46,510 nt of DNA from NCBI GenBank assembly GCA_019693395.1, contig JAAMXP010001586.1, positions 647 to 47,156 on the forward strand. Reading direction: 5' to 3'. Origin of the DNA: Ettlia oleoabundans. Taxonomy: Eukaryota > Chlorophyta > Chlorophyceae > Chlamydomonadales. A program made the translations under genes and the position numbers. Shown here piece after piece: positions 1-13,000 of this stretch. How positions within the stretch are numbered: position 1 is the stretch's first letter; every line of letters starts with the position of its first letter. The notes beneath the pieces are model-generated. The model ran no database searches. It had not been told where the DNA came from and saw only the letters and a list, made by a program, of their open reading frames with translations.

Positions 1-782
1 GGTCCGCTCGGGACTGACGAGGAAAGCAGCACTGCAGGGATCTGTGACATTGTAGCCAGGCAAAGTCACGGCCGGCTATGGTGGCAGCTGGCAGCCGGAG
101 GCAGCTGCAGCTGCAAGGCTACCGCTGGGTGATTGCATGACTGCACAAGCGCAGGCCACACCCAAACCACAGGATCCCACAGTACCCACATAACCACACT
201 TAATGCAGAACGGGTATATAGGAGAACTATAAAGAGGCATGCCTACACAAGCAACCTCTTTGCTCACCGGCATGCAGGTTCATCTCTATTTCCATCAAGG
301 ACCTCGTTTTCTTTACTGCAACCGGCGTTTCGCGGTGCCAAGCCGCGTACACAGAGCCCTCTGCACGCAAAGACACAGGGCTCCACTGCGGCTTGGAGCA
401 TGGGCGCTAGTCAAAGAACCAACTGTACTGCAGCTTGACCCATAGCAACTACTGCAACGGTGAGGACGGAATCCCCTCACTGCCATACCAGCCATGGTGG
501 CTTATTCCAACAACTCATGAAGCAGGCATGCTGGGGTCAGACGCCGTGGGGCTGCAAATCACATTATCCAACTGCTGACTGGGCCGGCTTTGCTTCCTAC
601 CTGATCCCTCCCCAAGGAACTTCCCAAACACAAGGTCCTGGAAGTCTACCGTCTCAACAGGCACCTGCGGTACAATACAACGAACCGTACAACCGGCAGA
701 ACAGTCAGCGGCGTGACATGCTACGATATATGCCATGCTTTGCTTACTGCTCAGAGCCAAGCCAACATGAAACCATTCCCAT
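1..782. other. Gene-free left edge
   Basis: No reading frame here has convincing family similarity or coding character. The stretch lies downstream of the proposed stop of the minus-strand membrane/PH gene, so its right part is probably that gene's 3' UTR. I found no TTACA (TGTAA on the minus strand) to mark a poly(A) site, and no repeat or RNA gene. Confidence 0.5.
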
Positions 783-3700
783 TCAGTTCCTGTCACTCAC
801 ATTGATGCCCAGCCCTCCAGGTATGATTGTGAAAGGAACTTCAGGAGTGCCCACTGTGCTCCCCTGCTCGCCCACTGCCTCTGCACCAGCTTGCCAGTCC
901 CTGCTGCCACCGGCAGCGCTGCCATTATTAGCATTAGTCAGACGCTGCTCCCCTACGGCCCCCGTGCCATCCCCTCCCCTGCCTGACGCCATTGTCGCCG
1001 ACAGCAAGGCCGCTGCCGCCCCTCCCTGCTGCTGCTCCTGCTGCGACGCTGCAAAGGTTGGGTGCTGTCGGAAGGTTGCCAGCGGGGTGTGTGATGCCGT
1101 GCTGGTCAGCAGGCTGTTCCAGCGGTCCAGCCCAAACGGTGTCCTTGCGGTCGCTGCACGACAGGCAGGGTGCAAGGCAGGTTGCGATGAGCTGTAAGGT
1201 TGGACCAAGACAGACTGAAGATCAGGCCAAACTAGATTAGACAGATTCATTTGTGTGCATGAAGCAGCATGCCATACAAACTAGTTGCCAGGCAGTGGAA
1301 TGAAGTGACAAATGCTTTGAAACAAAGCCTTCTTAACCGAAACAGTTCGCCAAGGCGTCAACCTAGAAACCAAAACTGGCCCTGTGTCCCCAGTTCCTGC
1401 ATTGCTGGGCCCTGATGGGGAGGCGTCCCTGGTGGCTGCCCCCGTCGCTGCCGCAGCAGGAGCCCAGCCAAGTAAACTGGCTCAGGTCCAGACTACAAGC
1501 AGCCACGGGCAACAGAAGCAGCATCCACAGTAGGAAAGGGTCACCTGTGGTGGGGGTGGGCAGGCCCCAACTGCTGAAGGTTGACTCAGCTCGTAGCAGC
1601 AAGTTGGCGCTGACAGGCGCAATGCCAGTCAGGCCAGATGGCGGCGCCGAGCCAGGGTCGAGGCTGCTTGCCGCACCATCAAACAACTGTGGTGCTAGCG
1701 GCGGGGGCAGGGGTGGCAGCCGCGGTGGGGATAGCGGATGAATGCTGCCAGCGCCTCCCACCCCATTACCGAGGACTGGTGTGAGGAAGGCGGATGCCGC
1801 CTCCACACTGGCCTGTCGTTGGGGCCGGTGATGTTGCTGATGCTGTTGGGCGACACCAAGCCGGTGCAAGGGGCTGCCTGATACAGGTTGACTTGTTGTT
1901 CGTGCCAATGGTGCTGGTGCTGGCAGGCTAAAGCTGCTGGGCTTGCTGTCAATGGCAGCCATCCGGGAGGAGCTGTCAAGGGCAAGAGAGATCGGCGAGA
2001 CATCCGCCTGGTGGGGCTTGCTGGGACTGCCGTGCTGCGGGGTGCTGGCCGTGCTTGCAATGCCACTGGCACCCCCGCTACAGCTGCCGCTGCTGCCGGC
2101 GCCGTCGTGGGTGGGCCCGTACCGCCCGCGCTGCTGCTGTTGAAGCTGCTGCTGAAGGTATCGCTGGAAGCTTTGCAGCTGCTGCTTGCGGTCAGGACTG
2201 CAGCGTAACGACAAGCTTGCTGAGTCTGCTGTGCTCGTCACGGCCTGATGTTGAGGCGTGCTGGCCTCACTGCTGGCAATGCTGAGCACAACATCGGATG
2301 CTCCTGCCCCCGCCATGGCGGCTCTGCTGGTGGGGTTGGTGCTGCCCGGCGTTGCTTGGGGACGGCCCGCAAAGGCTGCATGATAACAAGCGGGGCACTA
2401 AGTTCGACACGCCCTATGCAATGATGCATCATACACAGCAGCACACGCGGGTTGCACAGCAAAATTGAGCTGACGCACTGATCGCAGCTACCAGCCAGCC
2501 AGCGGCGGGCAACTTGGTTATGCACCGCAGCCTAGCAAGCAACAGCAGCAGACAGACTCACCAATGAGGTGAATGAAGGGTCCTGTCGGCAGGTTGCTGC
2601 CTCTGTCCCCACCCACAGGCTCTGTGCCAAGGGATACCGATCGCCGCAGCCTCCCTTCTGATGCTTCTGCCGTGCCGCTGTGTGCCGCCCCGTTGGCGGC
2701 AGAGCTGCTCAACGATGCGCCTGCGCCAGCTGGTGCTGTCCCTGGAAACAGCTGCCTGCCGCTTGGTGGCTGGCCATGCGCATGCTGCTCCACCTGTGGC
2801 TGGTGTTGCTGCTCAGGCAGCCAAGGCAGGGGCTGCAGATCCAGCAAGGGCACTGCCTGTTCTGCCCACAGACCGAGAGTCAACTGACGCTTGTGGTGGG
2901 CACATACCCCACTATTGCCCTGCCGCTGCTCCTCCCCCTGCTTATGCCGACCTTCCGGCTCCTCGCCTGCTGCCTGGTTGGGCAGCGCTGAGCCTGCTAG
3001 GTCGCCACTGCTGCTGCTGGGCTGCAGCAGATCTGCCAGGGGCTGCTTGGAAGGGCTGGCGTTCGTGGGTGCTGCAAAGGTCCCGGTAGCAGCGCCTACA
3101 GCGGTGGCAGCTCCAGAGATGCTTGAACGCCACAGCTGCGCTGGCCAGGTGAAGGCCCTACGCACGCCTGACCTGATCCGCTCAAAGTTGGTGCTGCGTG
3201 CTGCACCCGCTGTGCTGATCTGGTCGCCCTGGGGCGCACGCTGCGGCTGCAGCTGCCTTAGCAGCTGACGTGGCGACAAGCGGGCGACGGGGGCTGCCTG
3301 CTGCAGGGGAGGCTCTAAAGCGCTGTCGCTGCTGCTCGCATTCACAATCAGTTCTGGGAGGCAGCTGCTGTTGGCCAGGAGCCAAATAGTGGTGGTTGGA
3401 GGACGCCCTGCCGCCGGAGTGCATCCACCTGCCGGCTGGTCGTCCATCGCCTGCTGCTGCTGCACCACAGCCTCTATGGCTGCCTGGCTGCGATTCACAG
3501 CCATGTCCAAATGTTGCCGGGAATCAGAACGTTTACAGACTCGGGCTTCCTTCTTTTGTGCAACAAGGCTGGCTGCTAATGCCGCCGCGGCAATTGATGG
3601 TGCAGCAGCTGAGATTGGTGCAGCATGCCACCCCGCGTTGCCTTCTTCCTCCCTGCCAACAATGCATAAAGGAGGCAAGCTGCCAGCCATGGCCATGCCA

Positions 3701-6494
3701 CTAACTGCCGCCGGCATTTCTTGACAAGAAGGCATCCCGCCTGCCAAAATGATCTCCCTAGCTAGGCTGCTTAAGCTTCGCTCGCGCCTGCTGACAACCT
3801 CTGGCTTTTCGCTTTTGCTGCTCCTGCATAGCGGCTGGAGTGCCGCCACTCCCGGCAGTGCCGCCACTCCCGGCAGTGCCGCCACTGATGGTGCTGGTAC
3901 TGGGGCAGTGATAGGAGAGCTGCTGCTTGGCAGGAGCTCATCTGGCTGCATCAGCAGGGCCACCAGCAGCTGCAGGCCCTCCAGCCATTCACGGTATTGC
4001 TGGAGACTGGTGAGCTGCAGGCGCAGGTCTGGCTCCAATAGCAGCAGAAGGGTGATCGTCAGCGTGTCGTCACTGCAAAACAACCACATGAGGTTAGGAA
4101 TTAACCAGTCATGGTGCGTAATACGGCATAGGGCACAAGGATGGATTGATAACAGAGCACACTGATGCCATCCATGCAGGTTGTATCTGGTGAACTGAAG
4201 GGATGAATGCAGGCAGGATAATAGGCAGGCAAAATGGTAGGCAAGATAGTCAAGAAGTCGAAAAAACGCCGCAAGAATACAATGGGCTGGCCGTCGATTG
4301 TAAGTGGATAGAACGAGGGGAAACCTCACGGCCAGCAGCAGCAGCGCAGATTAGCTGCCACTCACCAGCACTGGATGGCTTTGACATGAGACATCAGCAC
4401 CCATTTGTTCCAGTCCCAGCGCAGGCAGGCACCATCGTGTGACAGCTGGAAGAAGCGGCGCCTGCCAACCGCCATGGAGCAGCTTGGCTGCCAGTTAGCG
4501 CAGGCCCATGGCATTGCCCTGGTGACTATTGGTGAGGAGTTGCTGCGGTTCCCCCCCTTCCACCTGTTAGAAGTAGGTCCGAAAGAATCCAAGGATACTT
4601 TTTGACAGCTGCTTGTACCGTTCCAGTGGCCACCGTTCCTGCCACCACCGCCGCCTTTTCTACTCACACCGCTGGCGCCATTGCCGGTGAGCTTGAGCAG
4701 CCAGGCGCCACGCGCCAGAGGCATAAGCTCTGGTGGCAGCAAAGGCTGCACCAAGCTGTCCGGCTGTGTATCTGCAAGGCCACGCTGTGCCGTGCTGAGC
4801 TGGCGAGCGCCCCACCATGTTGCTGTGCGGGCTGCAAGGAACAGCAGAGGGTACAGGATGAGGTACGCCTGAGCATGTGGCTGGCTGAGCTGGCTGGCCT
4901 GCGATGCGCCTGCACACACCAGGCGAGGGTTACGATTTGGTTCTATCCTTACTACCCACCTGTCAAACAAGTCTGGAATTGGGTCAGCATGGAAAGTTCC
5001 CAGTTTGGTTGTTCTGATGCGCTCAACCCAATGGACAAGCAGATGTGCAGCAACGCGCTGGCCACACATGCCCCGACAAGCCCCCTGCTGCGGTTCATGA
5101 CCGACCAAGCATCTGGGCCACCATGCATGCAACTGAGAACAATCATGGTCTAGCATTTACCTGTGAAGATGATGAGCAGGGCTGGGACGTAGGTGAGAGG
5201 GTATGTGCAGTCCAATGCGGTTGCCAGCCTTCGCCCGTGGGGCTGAGCAGCTGCCCAGCACGCTGCCAGCCAGCTTCCACAAACCAGCAGGGCGGCAGCT
5301 GCGGCCCCCACCAGTAGCCCCACCGGCTGAGGCTGGCCGGCGCTTGCCCCTGGGTTGGCGCCATTCACCGCAGCAACCAGCACCATCAGAGTCAGCAGGA
5401 GGGCATCACCACGAGCCAAAGCAGCGAAGAGCTGCCGAGCTAGCGCCGTCCTAAGCTGACGCTGCTGCTCCGCAGGCTTGAGCCGCCAGTTAGAGGCGAT
5501 ATGGCTGTACATGCGCCAACCAAAGCCCAAATAGGCGGCTCGTGCCACTCCTGCTGTCACCAGCTGCAATGCCAAACAGATGGCCACCACGGCGGCGGCA
5601 CCATGCCGCTCCTGGCCTTGCGCCGTCGCCTGCAAGGGCGTGGCCAGGCAGCGCAAAGCAACCGCAACTGGCCTCCATTTGAGTCACTGCCAATCGACTA
5701 GGGTTGCACTGGGGGTGAGTAATAGGGTGGAGCAACTGCCAGCTACATTGGTAAATCAGCAAAAGCAGGTGCAGCGGTGGCAGCTGAACGCCGACCCGCA
5801 CGGCAACAACAATGTCGACAACAAAAAGTCAGCTATCGCAGCAATATTGGTACCAGGCTGGGAGTCGTTGGCGACAGAGTGGGTGTAAATAGCAGTGGCG
5901 GGTCACATGGGCAATGTTGACATCATGCAGGGTGGGATGATGCCGCACCAGATACATAATGAGTTGACTGGAGTTGACAGCCCCAAAAGCCAAGCAGCCC
6001 AGCAGCTGGTATGCATTCTCCCTCGCAAAGGCGTCGAGCAGAAGGCACAGGGCGAGCACGGCCGAGCTTAGGATGAGGGCGGTGTCCTGCAGCAGCAGCT
6101 GCCAATCCTGCAGGACAGGTAGCGGTGGGTACGCGGTGAGGAAAAGAGCGGCAGCGAACTGGAAGGCGGCGCAGCAGAAAGACCGCTCGCTTGCGGGGAG
6201 TTGAAATTGATACTCTTCCGGTCCTCTGAATCCGTGTTTCCCACGCACCTCAGCGAAGTGAATGATGCCGAAGGTTACAGCAGTCACGCCCTGGGCTGCG
6301 CCCAACACCAACATGCTCCGCGAACTGGCGCTCAGGGACTGCCAGATGTCCATCAATGAAGCGGGTTTTAGGTTGCGAGGCGAGCTGACAGGGGAAGAAG
6401 GTCCAGGCTGCTGTTGAGCCCAGCTTTGCGCCTGCTCTGCTGCTTGGCCGCGTGGCTCATCTATACCCACCGCAATGTCTGCCTTAAGTGCCAT
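783..6494 (-). CDS. Multi-pass membrane protein with PH domain and long disordered tail
   Basis: Seven proposed exons: 6494-5907, 5629-5161, 4909-4668, 4487-4366, 4072-2562, 2375-1545, 1153-783; about 1377 aa. Phases agree at every junction. Exons 1-3 carry several hydrophobic spans (for example around LVLGAAQGVTAVTFGI and AYLILYPLLFLAA), so the N-terminal third is membrane embedded. Exon 3's end, exon 4 and the start of exon 5 join into a PH fold (GAWLLKL, then GRRRFFQLSHDGACLRW, then DPDLRLQL-like and EWLEGLQ helix), roughly residues 424-512, suggesting phosphoinositide or protein binding on the cytosolic face (inference). The remaining ~850 residues are Ser/Ala/Gln rich and probably disordered. 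Exon 3 could instead begin at 4972, also in phase. The start at 6494 has a good ACC-ATG-G context; an in-frame ATG lies at 6650. The last junction (1545 to 1153) is weak; without it the protein stops at 1363. Function unknown. Confidence 0.6.
3841..3887. repeat. 18-bp coding tandem repeat
   Basis: The unit TGCCGCCACTCCCGGCAG occurs twice perfectly (3841-3858, 3859-3876) and then partially. It lies inside exon 5 of the membrane/PH gene and encodes a repeated LPGVAA-type motif in the disordered tail. Being a multiple of three, copy-number change would not shift the frame. Confidence 0.9.
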
Positions 6495-6833
6495 GGTGCG
6501 CTGCCGAGGCAATCCGGCCCGAGCCATCAGTGCCCCGAACCCATGGCAGCCTTTGCCGGAACAGCCCCTGAGCCGACGGCAGTTCAGCTGACACACTTGC
6601 GGCTGGGCTGCAAATGGAGGGAGAGAACGAACAATGACGACCGTGCGCATCCTGCCTGTCCCTGCCTGGCAACTGCTCTTTCGCGTGTTCACCGAGGCAA
6701 CTGCGGTACAGTTGGGCAATACAGTTCGCTCAGCGTTTGTGGTGGAGCAGATATCGAGACCTACTCAGCTTACCGTCCCACAGCAGTCATATTGATTTGA
6801 TAGCAAGTCGGTTCCACAGCGAGTCACACAAAA
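6495..6833. promoter_or_regulatory. Divergent promoter interval
   Basis: The 339 bases between the proposed start of the minus-strand membrane/PH gene and the + strand TMEM53 gene must hold both promoters and 5' leaders. I see no clear TATA box or repeated motif. The minus frame stays open to about 6719, so the PH gene could start further upstream (ATG at 6650), which would shrink the interval. Confidence 0.5.
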
Positions 6834-8942
6834 ATGCAACTCGTTTTGTTGCTAGGCTGGTTGGGCAGCAAACGACGTTACCTATCCAAGTATCAACAAC
6901 TCTGGGAAGTGAGTGCTACAACGAAGCCCCTCCTTGCAGCGCACCCTTTGCCGCCGCACCCCAAGGCCAACCTGGCGGCCGCCCGCTGGCCTCCCTCACA
7001 ACTTTACCGCCCTGCAGGACCTTGGTGCCAAAGTCGTGGTGCACCAGCCCAGCATACTTCAAACGGCAGTTCCAGCCGTTGCTGACAGCAGGGTGCTGCG
7101 CCTGATGGGGGAGTTGAACGTGCAGTACAGCAGTTTGTGTGCAACACACAGCGAATCGCCCCCGGTTCTTGTCCACGCCATGAGCAATGCTGGCTTTGTA
7201 GCATATGGCACCATGCTGCACCTGGTGTCGCTGGTTAGACAAACGAAGTTCCCACCGCCATCCCCTGCTACAGGCAGCAATCCTGCCACCTTGGAACATG
7301 CAGACTCTGCAGCTTGGCATGCGGGCAACCACAGCAACACAGCCAGCGGCCGCCAGCAGTGGGGCGATCGCAGCCAAGGCATGCCAGCTGTACAGGGCAG
7401 CGCAGACAGCCAGGGGCTGCACCCAATCGTGTCTGACCCGACATCCCTGGCTGTGCTGTCGGCCTTCCATCAGGTTGTTTCCAACACGCAGGGAATCATT
7501 CTAGATTCAGGTGATTGGCAGTCGCTAGGTGGCTGGCAGCCCAGAGGGCATGTGTTTCGATCTTGATGCTCTCGTGTATGGCAAGCTGCAGTACACAGGA
7601 TGTCCAGCAAGCAGCAAACTGGATTTGCATGAACAAACCTGCATTCGGTTCACTCCCTGCGGCAGCCTGTGTAAGAAGCTGGTGTGCCTGATGTGCAGCG
7701 CCATCCTTGGCAACTGCCCACATCTGGAGCCGCGGCCTGCTGTCGGGTGCGTCGGCATATAGCACATATGCATTGAGTAATGCGTTGCAGCCCCCCCTGC
7801 CAGCGCATGTGCCAGAGCTTGAGGCGTCCCGATAGCCACCGTCACTCTTGCAAGTGTCACTGCTGCGGCCTGCCCACCTCCTTTCCCTGCAGCGCTGCTG
7901 AGCAAACCGTCGCATGATGTGGAGGAGAGCCACCCCGTGGCGCTCCAGGGAGTGCACCGGCTGGCTGAGCACTACTTGCTGCTCCCGCAAGTGCAGCAGC
8001 GCATGCGTGAGGTGGGTGGATAGCGCTGTGGTGGGAGATGGGACAAAGGGAGGCAAGGGGGAAGGTGACAGGAGCATGTGAGAGTGTGCATGTGAGCAGC
8101 ATGCTGAGCTGGACTATGTCAGCTTGATAAGCAGTGGGGCATGGGTCAGGGTCTGATATTGACCAGCTTGCGCTATATGATGGCACCTTCTGCTAGAAAG
8201 CGTCGTTAGGCTCAGCAGTGCAATCTGACAGGCAGCCGCCGCCCTGACTCCTTGCAGTGCCTTGCCTTTCATGCTTCCTGCAGGTGCGGCATGCCTGGCA
8301 GTACAGCGTCCCCCCTTGTCCGCAGCTGTATCTGTATAGCAAAGCAGGTGGGTCAGTTGCCAAGCTACTGTTTTGATGTGCGTAAGCTGTGTTTAGTCCT
8401 TCCTTGTGTGGCCAGTTCTGTGCAACAGCCAAACACAACCGCAAGATAGGTTCAGTGTGATGATCATGCCAGGAACGTGTTGTTTGGTGGTCAATTTATG
8501 GCATCACCTGGTCCCCCACTCTTGCCCTCCAGATGCGCTTATACCCTACCACCACATTGAGCGGTTCATGGAACAGCAGGCAGAACATGGCAGGCCGGTG
8601 CACCGCCATTGCTGGGATGACACAGCACATTGCGAGCACCTACGGTGAGGGGCCCAGGGCTTCCTGCAGCATGCAGCCTATTGGAGAGAACCCTCATATA
8701 TTTTGAAGCTGACTTCCTTATACCCACACCCTGTCCTGCTCCCCCAATCCAGCAGCCAAGAATGGTTGATTGATCAGCAGAGGTTGTTGTTCTTCTGCTG
8801 CTACATGCGCATGGTTTCTCTCATGCTAGAACTGATTCTCGGACTGAAATGCAGGAAGCACCCGGAGCAGTACCGATCCCTGGTGCGCAGCTTCACGGAG
8901 CACTGCCTGCACAGCCACACACCGCCAGAGAGCTGGATCTGA
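6834..8942 (+). CDS. TMEM53-like (DUF829) alpha/beta-hydrolase
   Basis: Six exons: 6834-6908, 7018-7510, 7893-8011, 8284-8347, 8533-8644, 8855-8942; 316 aa with every phase matching. The N-terminus LVLLLGWLGSKRR and the following KYQQLWEDLGAKVVVHQPS are the family signature of TMEM53/DUF829 proteins, an alpha/beta-hydrolase branch. The likely triad is Ser81 in VHAMSNAGF (nucleophile elbow), Asp251 in SKADALIP and His283 in DDTAHCEH, all in canonical order. GIILDSA follows the nucleophile as in relatives. No transmembrane segment is obvious despite the family name. The algal protein carries a Gln/Asn/Ser-rich insertion around residues 105-150. Substrate unknown; animal TMEM53 sits at the nuclear envelope, and whether that applies here is not shown. 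The start is an ATG only 25 codons before the first intron, with AAA upstream. Confidence 0.92.
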
Positions 8943-10045
8943 TAGTGGTTTAATGGAAGCGCCCAGCTGAAGTCAACATGCATCCTTCTCACGATTCAAT
9001 GCTCAGGCTTGACACAATCAATCAAGGGCAACGCAGTATTGACAACGATTGCAAGCTGTGTCGCCAGGCACGGCTATTAGAAGCGATGGTCTGCCACATA
9101 TGCCTCCACCCACTGTCCCTGCAGTGCGAGATGTGGGAGGATGGTGCTTGATTGCTTCATAATTTGCGCTTTACATGTCCCCACATGGTACTGTCAGCCT
9201 TATGCTATGTCTCTTCAGGATTCAACCACTTGGCTGGGCTCTGGTTGAGCTAAGCTGTGGTGTTGTTGGCGGTTAAACAACTTGCCAGCTCTTCACAATG
9301 CTTTCGTCAACCACAGAAGTGTGGCAACATGCAGGTAGCACGCCACAGTTGTGAGGAGAGGCAAAGGCTCATAACGGCATACTCTTGTGGTCAACAAAAC
9401 ACGCCAGGTCGGCATCAGTAGAAGGAATTGCGTGGGAGAGGATGCGTGCAAGCGAGTAAAGAAAATTGGGCTGATGAGCAAAACGCCGATGGCACACAGG
9501 CTTGGGGGCTGCCTACGCAGCTTGTCAAACTTTGGTGCGCAACTGCGACATGGGCTGTCAGGTTGGGACAATGCCCATTCGGGCACACAGATCGTGGATA
9601 TTTTCAAAGCGGCGCCATGAGCAAGGAGTGCTGGAGCACACAACAAAAGAACAGTACCATACTGCGACGAGTTAAGGGTGCACTAGACACTCTGTAGTAC
9701 AATGCTACTAAGCTAATCCAGGCCCTGACCTTGCAAGAGCCAGGGGTGAGGGTTCATGCAGAAAGCAAAAGAATTGGGTGGAAAATATGCATACGTTCAG
9801 TCCTGACCTGATGCCAGCTGCAGTAAAGTTCAGGGCAGCAGGTGGGCAACTGGCCTGGTGAAGCCGGCGTCCAACAGCCACACAGAGATGCAGTGGGAGG
9901 AGCTGGCACAGGAGGGGCCAGCTACGCCCCCACGGAGTAACAATGCCTCACAGCACATGTCAGGCAGCGTATCCAAGGCAGCCTAGGGCTGGTGTGGCAC
10001 AGCTGAGCTAAGCTGGGAGCAATCAGAATGCAGACATGCGGGTGC
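8943..10045. other. Convergent intergenic stretch
   Basis: About 1.1 kb between the stop of the TMEM53 gene (+) and the stop of the PP2C gene (-), so it should hold both 3' UTRs. The open frames (for example 9293-9646 minus) show no family similarity and no splice-consistent neighbours. I found no TGTAA on the + strand. A TTACA near 9171 would be a minus-strand TGTAA but lies about 870 bases beyond the PP2C stop. Confidence 0.5.
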
Positions 10046-13000
10046 TCACGATTGCGGGCCAGCATCCTGTTGCTCCTGCTGCTGCTGTTGGTCAGAGAAT
10101 GATGCGCAGGAGGATGAGTGACGCCTGAGCAGTGCCTCTTTCTGCGACACCTGCCGCTGCATCTGCTGCTGACGAGAAGCCTCGCTCTGCAACTCACCGC
10201 TCCCAGACGCCTCTGGCAGCTGCGGCAGAGGCGGGGGCAGGCAGCCAGGAGCAGGAGATTAGGGGGCACGCAGCCAGGAGCAGGAGATTAATGTGGACCT
10301 ACCACAAATCTTTGAAAGAAAGCATGTTAAGCTCAATAAACCACTTCCACGTTAACTGGGTAAAGTCTGATAGGCCCTAGCTGCTTGCACCACTCTTCTC
10401 TAATCCCCAAGTACCCTACTGACCAAGCGCCCTGCAGTGCCATGGGCCACAACCATGCCCCTGTCCCTATGGTGATTCCGAGCACCTTCCGAGCAACGCC
10501 CATGCAGCCAAACATACCTCTGAAAGCTTGGGGCTGACCAAGTCGCCTGAAGCGCCGCGCAGCAGGCACAAACGGCTGCCAGTGGAGCGGGGCAGAGGAG
10601 GCAGGGGTCGCAGCTTGACAACCATGACAGTGATGTTATCCCCAGGGGTGCCTGGGTGCAGCATGCGAGTCTGATGGGCCAAGGCCTCATCCAGCAGCCA
10701 CTCAGCAACCTGCACGATGCGTAGTAGCAGCACCCGATTGTTTGGCTGGCGAGCGCAGGCATGGGCAGCTGGTAAATGAAGCAGTGAGGCAGGAATCTAA
10801 CTGAGTTCAATTAACGAGTGTGCTAAGCCAACCTGCAGCCCTTCATGGACACATCTGGCTGCACAACAACACGCTGAATTTACAAAGGAACCTCACAGCT
10901 GGCTGACGTGGGCCCAACTACATAGTATAGCGAATCAAGCCCAGCTCGATAGCTGGCTAATACTAACACCAGCAGCACGCACCTGCTGGGGGTCTTCCTC
11001 CAGCCGCCGCATTGTGCGCCGTGTGTCGCTCAGAACGCTACTCTCGGGTCCATAGTAGTCCCACAGGCCGTCGCTGGCCGTGATCACAAACTCAGACATC
11101 TCATCAAGTGCTGTCACACACACCTCGGGATCTGTACAGGCGGCAACATTGGTGGCAAGCACTTCAATGTGACCAAGCGAAGCTCTGGCAGGTGGCGGGA
11201 GGCGCAAGCAAACAAGGGTTCTGACCTTTGACTGTTGACCCTAACAAGCAGTGCTGACAACTCACTCCATGTGAGCGCAGCAAAACAAAGACAGTTAGGT
11301 GGTTGGGGCAACAACAGTGTGCAACCTTCTTGCCAGTGTGCATGTCATAGGCCCATGGGTGCATCCAATCCACTACTATTACTGTTACACATGCAGACCC
11401 ACTGCCCACCTCACACCACCACATGCAGTGGTTACCCACCGACCCCACCCTAGGCACACCTGAGATGAGGGGCCCCAGCTGCTTGCCCTCCTCGTCCCGC
11501 CCCTTGAGCGGCATCCCCAGATCGTAGTCCCCCAGAGTGCGGCACACGTTGATGTCAGACCCGCCAATGTGATCAGCCGAGCAGTAAATGCCCATTTTCT
11601 GCAGGCAGCAGAATGCAGGGTAATTGAACCTCGCAGAGCAAAGCAAATGCGCCAGGCTTCAATGGACATGGACATCGCTCTTGGGCTGCCGTCGGCAGCC
11701 CATGCACTGTCCCACAGCACAGCAGGCCATGGCAGGAAAAGAGGTGAGGCAACTGGCTCATAAGGGACGTCCTGGCTGCCAGATGTTCTGGTGTATTTGG
11801 GTGGGGCTTTTGGTGACGCACAAACGACAGTCGCCGGGCTATGTGCTTGATCGCGAGTTCAAAGTGGAGCTGAAAACGTGGGGCGTTGTTGCAATGCAGG
11901 TGAGACCTCCTCCAACAGGGTAGTTGGAGTGACCCTGTGGCGATCCCAGCCTCCCATAAAGGCGGTTGGAGGGCTTAAGGAGCATTGACCGCTTCGGCGA
12001 CCGGCCCTCCAATTGGCCGCCTCATGCTTACCAACGAATGACACAACAGCAAAAAGCATGTTGCATGCCCAGGTGAAATTGTGGCCTGCTGCACACGCTG
12101 TTGCAGCCTGGCTGGGCTGTGCAGTGCAGGGTAGCGCTTACCTCAAAGCGCTCTCGCTCGGAGGGCACATTTGGGTTGTGGCATGTGTTGAGCTCCATGC
12201 AGGCTCCGCGGGAGCTAAGCACGCTTTTGCAGTCCCCAACATTCGCAGTGTAGACATGCGTGCTGGTCAGCAGGTGCACGATGAGAGTGGTGCCACCCGT
12301 GTCCAGCTCCCCCTGGGTGTGTCGTGCGAACACTTTGTCATCCAAACGGCGTATTGTGGCCCGCTGTAGTGGGGGGAAGGCAAAAGCGCCCCGGGGGCGT
12401 GTAGGTTGGGGTGTGTTAGTAACCGGCAAGGTGGACCTGCAAAATTACAGCCATGCGCGTGTGCTGGGTGCCAAGCAGCAAGCACCTGCCTGCCCCGGCT
12501 GCTGCTGCAGCGGTCAACAGCAGCGCATTAAAACAGAGCTCACCAGGGCCTGCTCTATGTTGGGATGCTGTGCCACAGCCTGTGTTAACACAGGCTTTAA
12601 ATCCTCGCACACCATCTCGGACACATGGTGCCTATGGTGGCCATCGGCCACCTTTAGGCAAGCAAGCAAGCACGACAAGCATACAGGCTGGCGCACTGTG
12701 AAATTTATGGAGGAGGGATGTTCACAAAAACAGTAACAAGGCAGTAGTTGTGGCATAGCATCCGAGGATTAGACCAGAGCACCAGCTACAGACGCTGGTG
12801 CACCAGGAGATGTGGAAAGCACGGAACCATGCCTGTGCGGCTGCCTCACCGCCCAAACCAACGCGCCTCCTCCAGTGGGGAGCTGTAGCACAAATTCTAT
12901 GCAGCGATCGTCCTGGTCGGGGCGGTTGCCGTGGCTTTGGGCCCAGCCAACGCTGAACGCGGGCAGGCCCAACGCCTGCACGGCATGGCGGTGCGGTGCA

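Noticed and set aside
460..1197. 245-codon + strand open frame at the left edge
   Set aside because: It overlaps the proposed last exon on the minus strand, is Cys/Pro/Ser-rich low complexity and matches no family; an antisense shadow.
2573..3724. Several long + strand frames opposite the membrane/PH gene
   Set aside because: They mirror the Ala/Ser/Gln-rich codons of the minus-strand exon and have no motifs of their own.
7529..7762. Cys-containing 77-codon frame inside the TMEM53 gene
   Set aside because: Exons ending at 7510 and beginning at 7893 join in perfect phase across it (DS then ALL), so it is intron.
9293..9646. 117-codon minus open frame between TMEM53 and PP2C
   Set aside because: Composition and residues do not look coding; it lies where two 3' UTRs should be.
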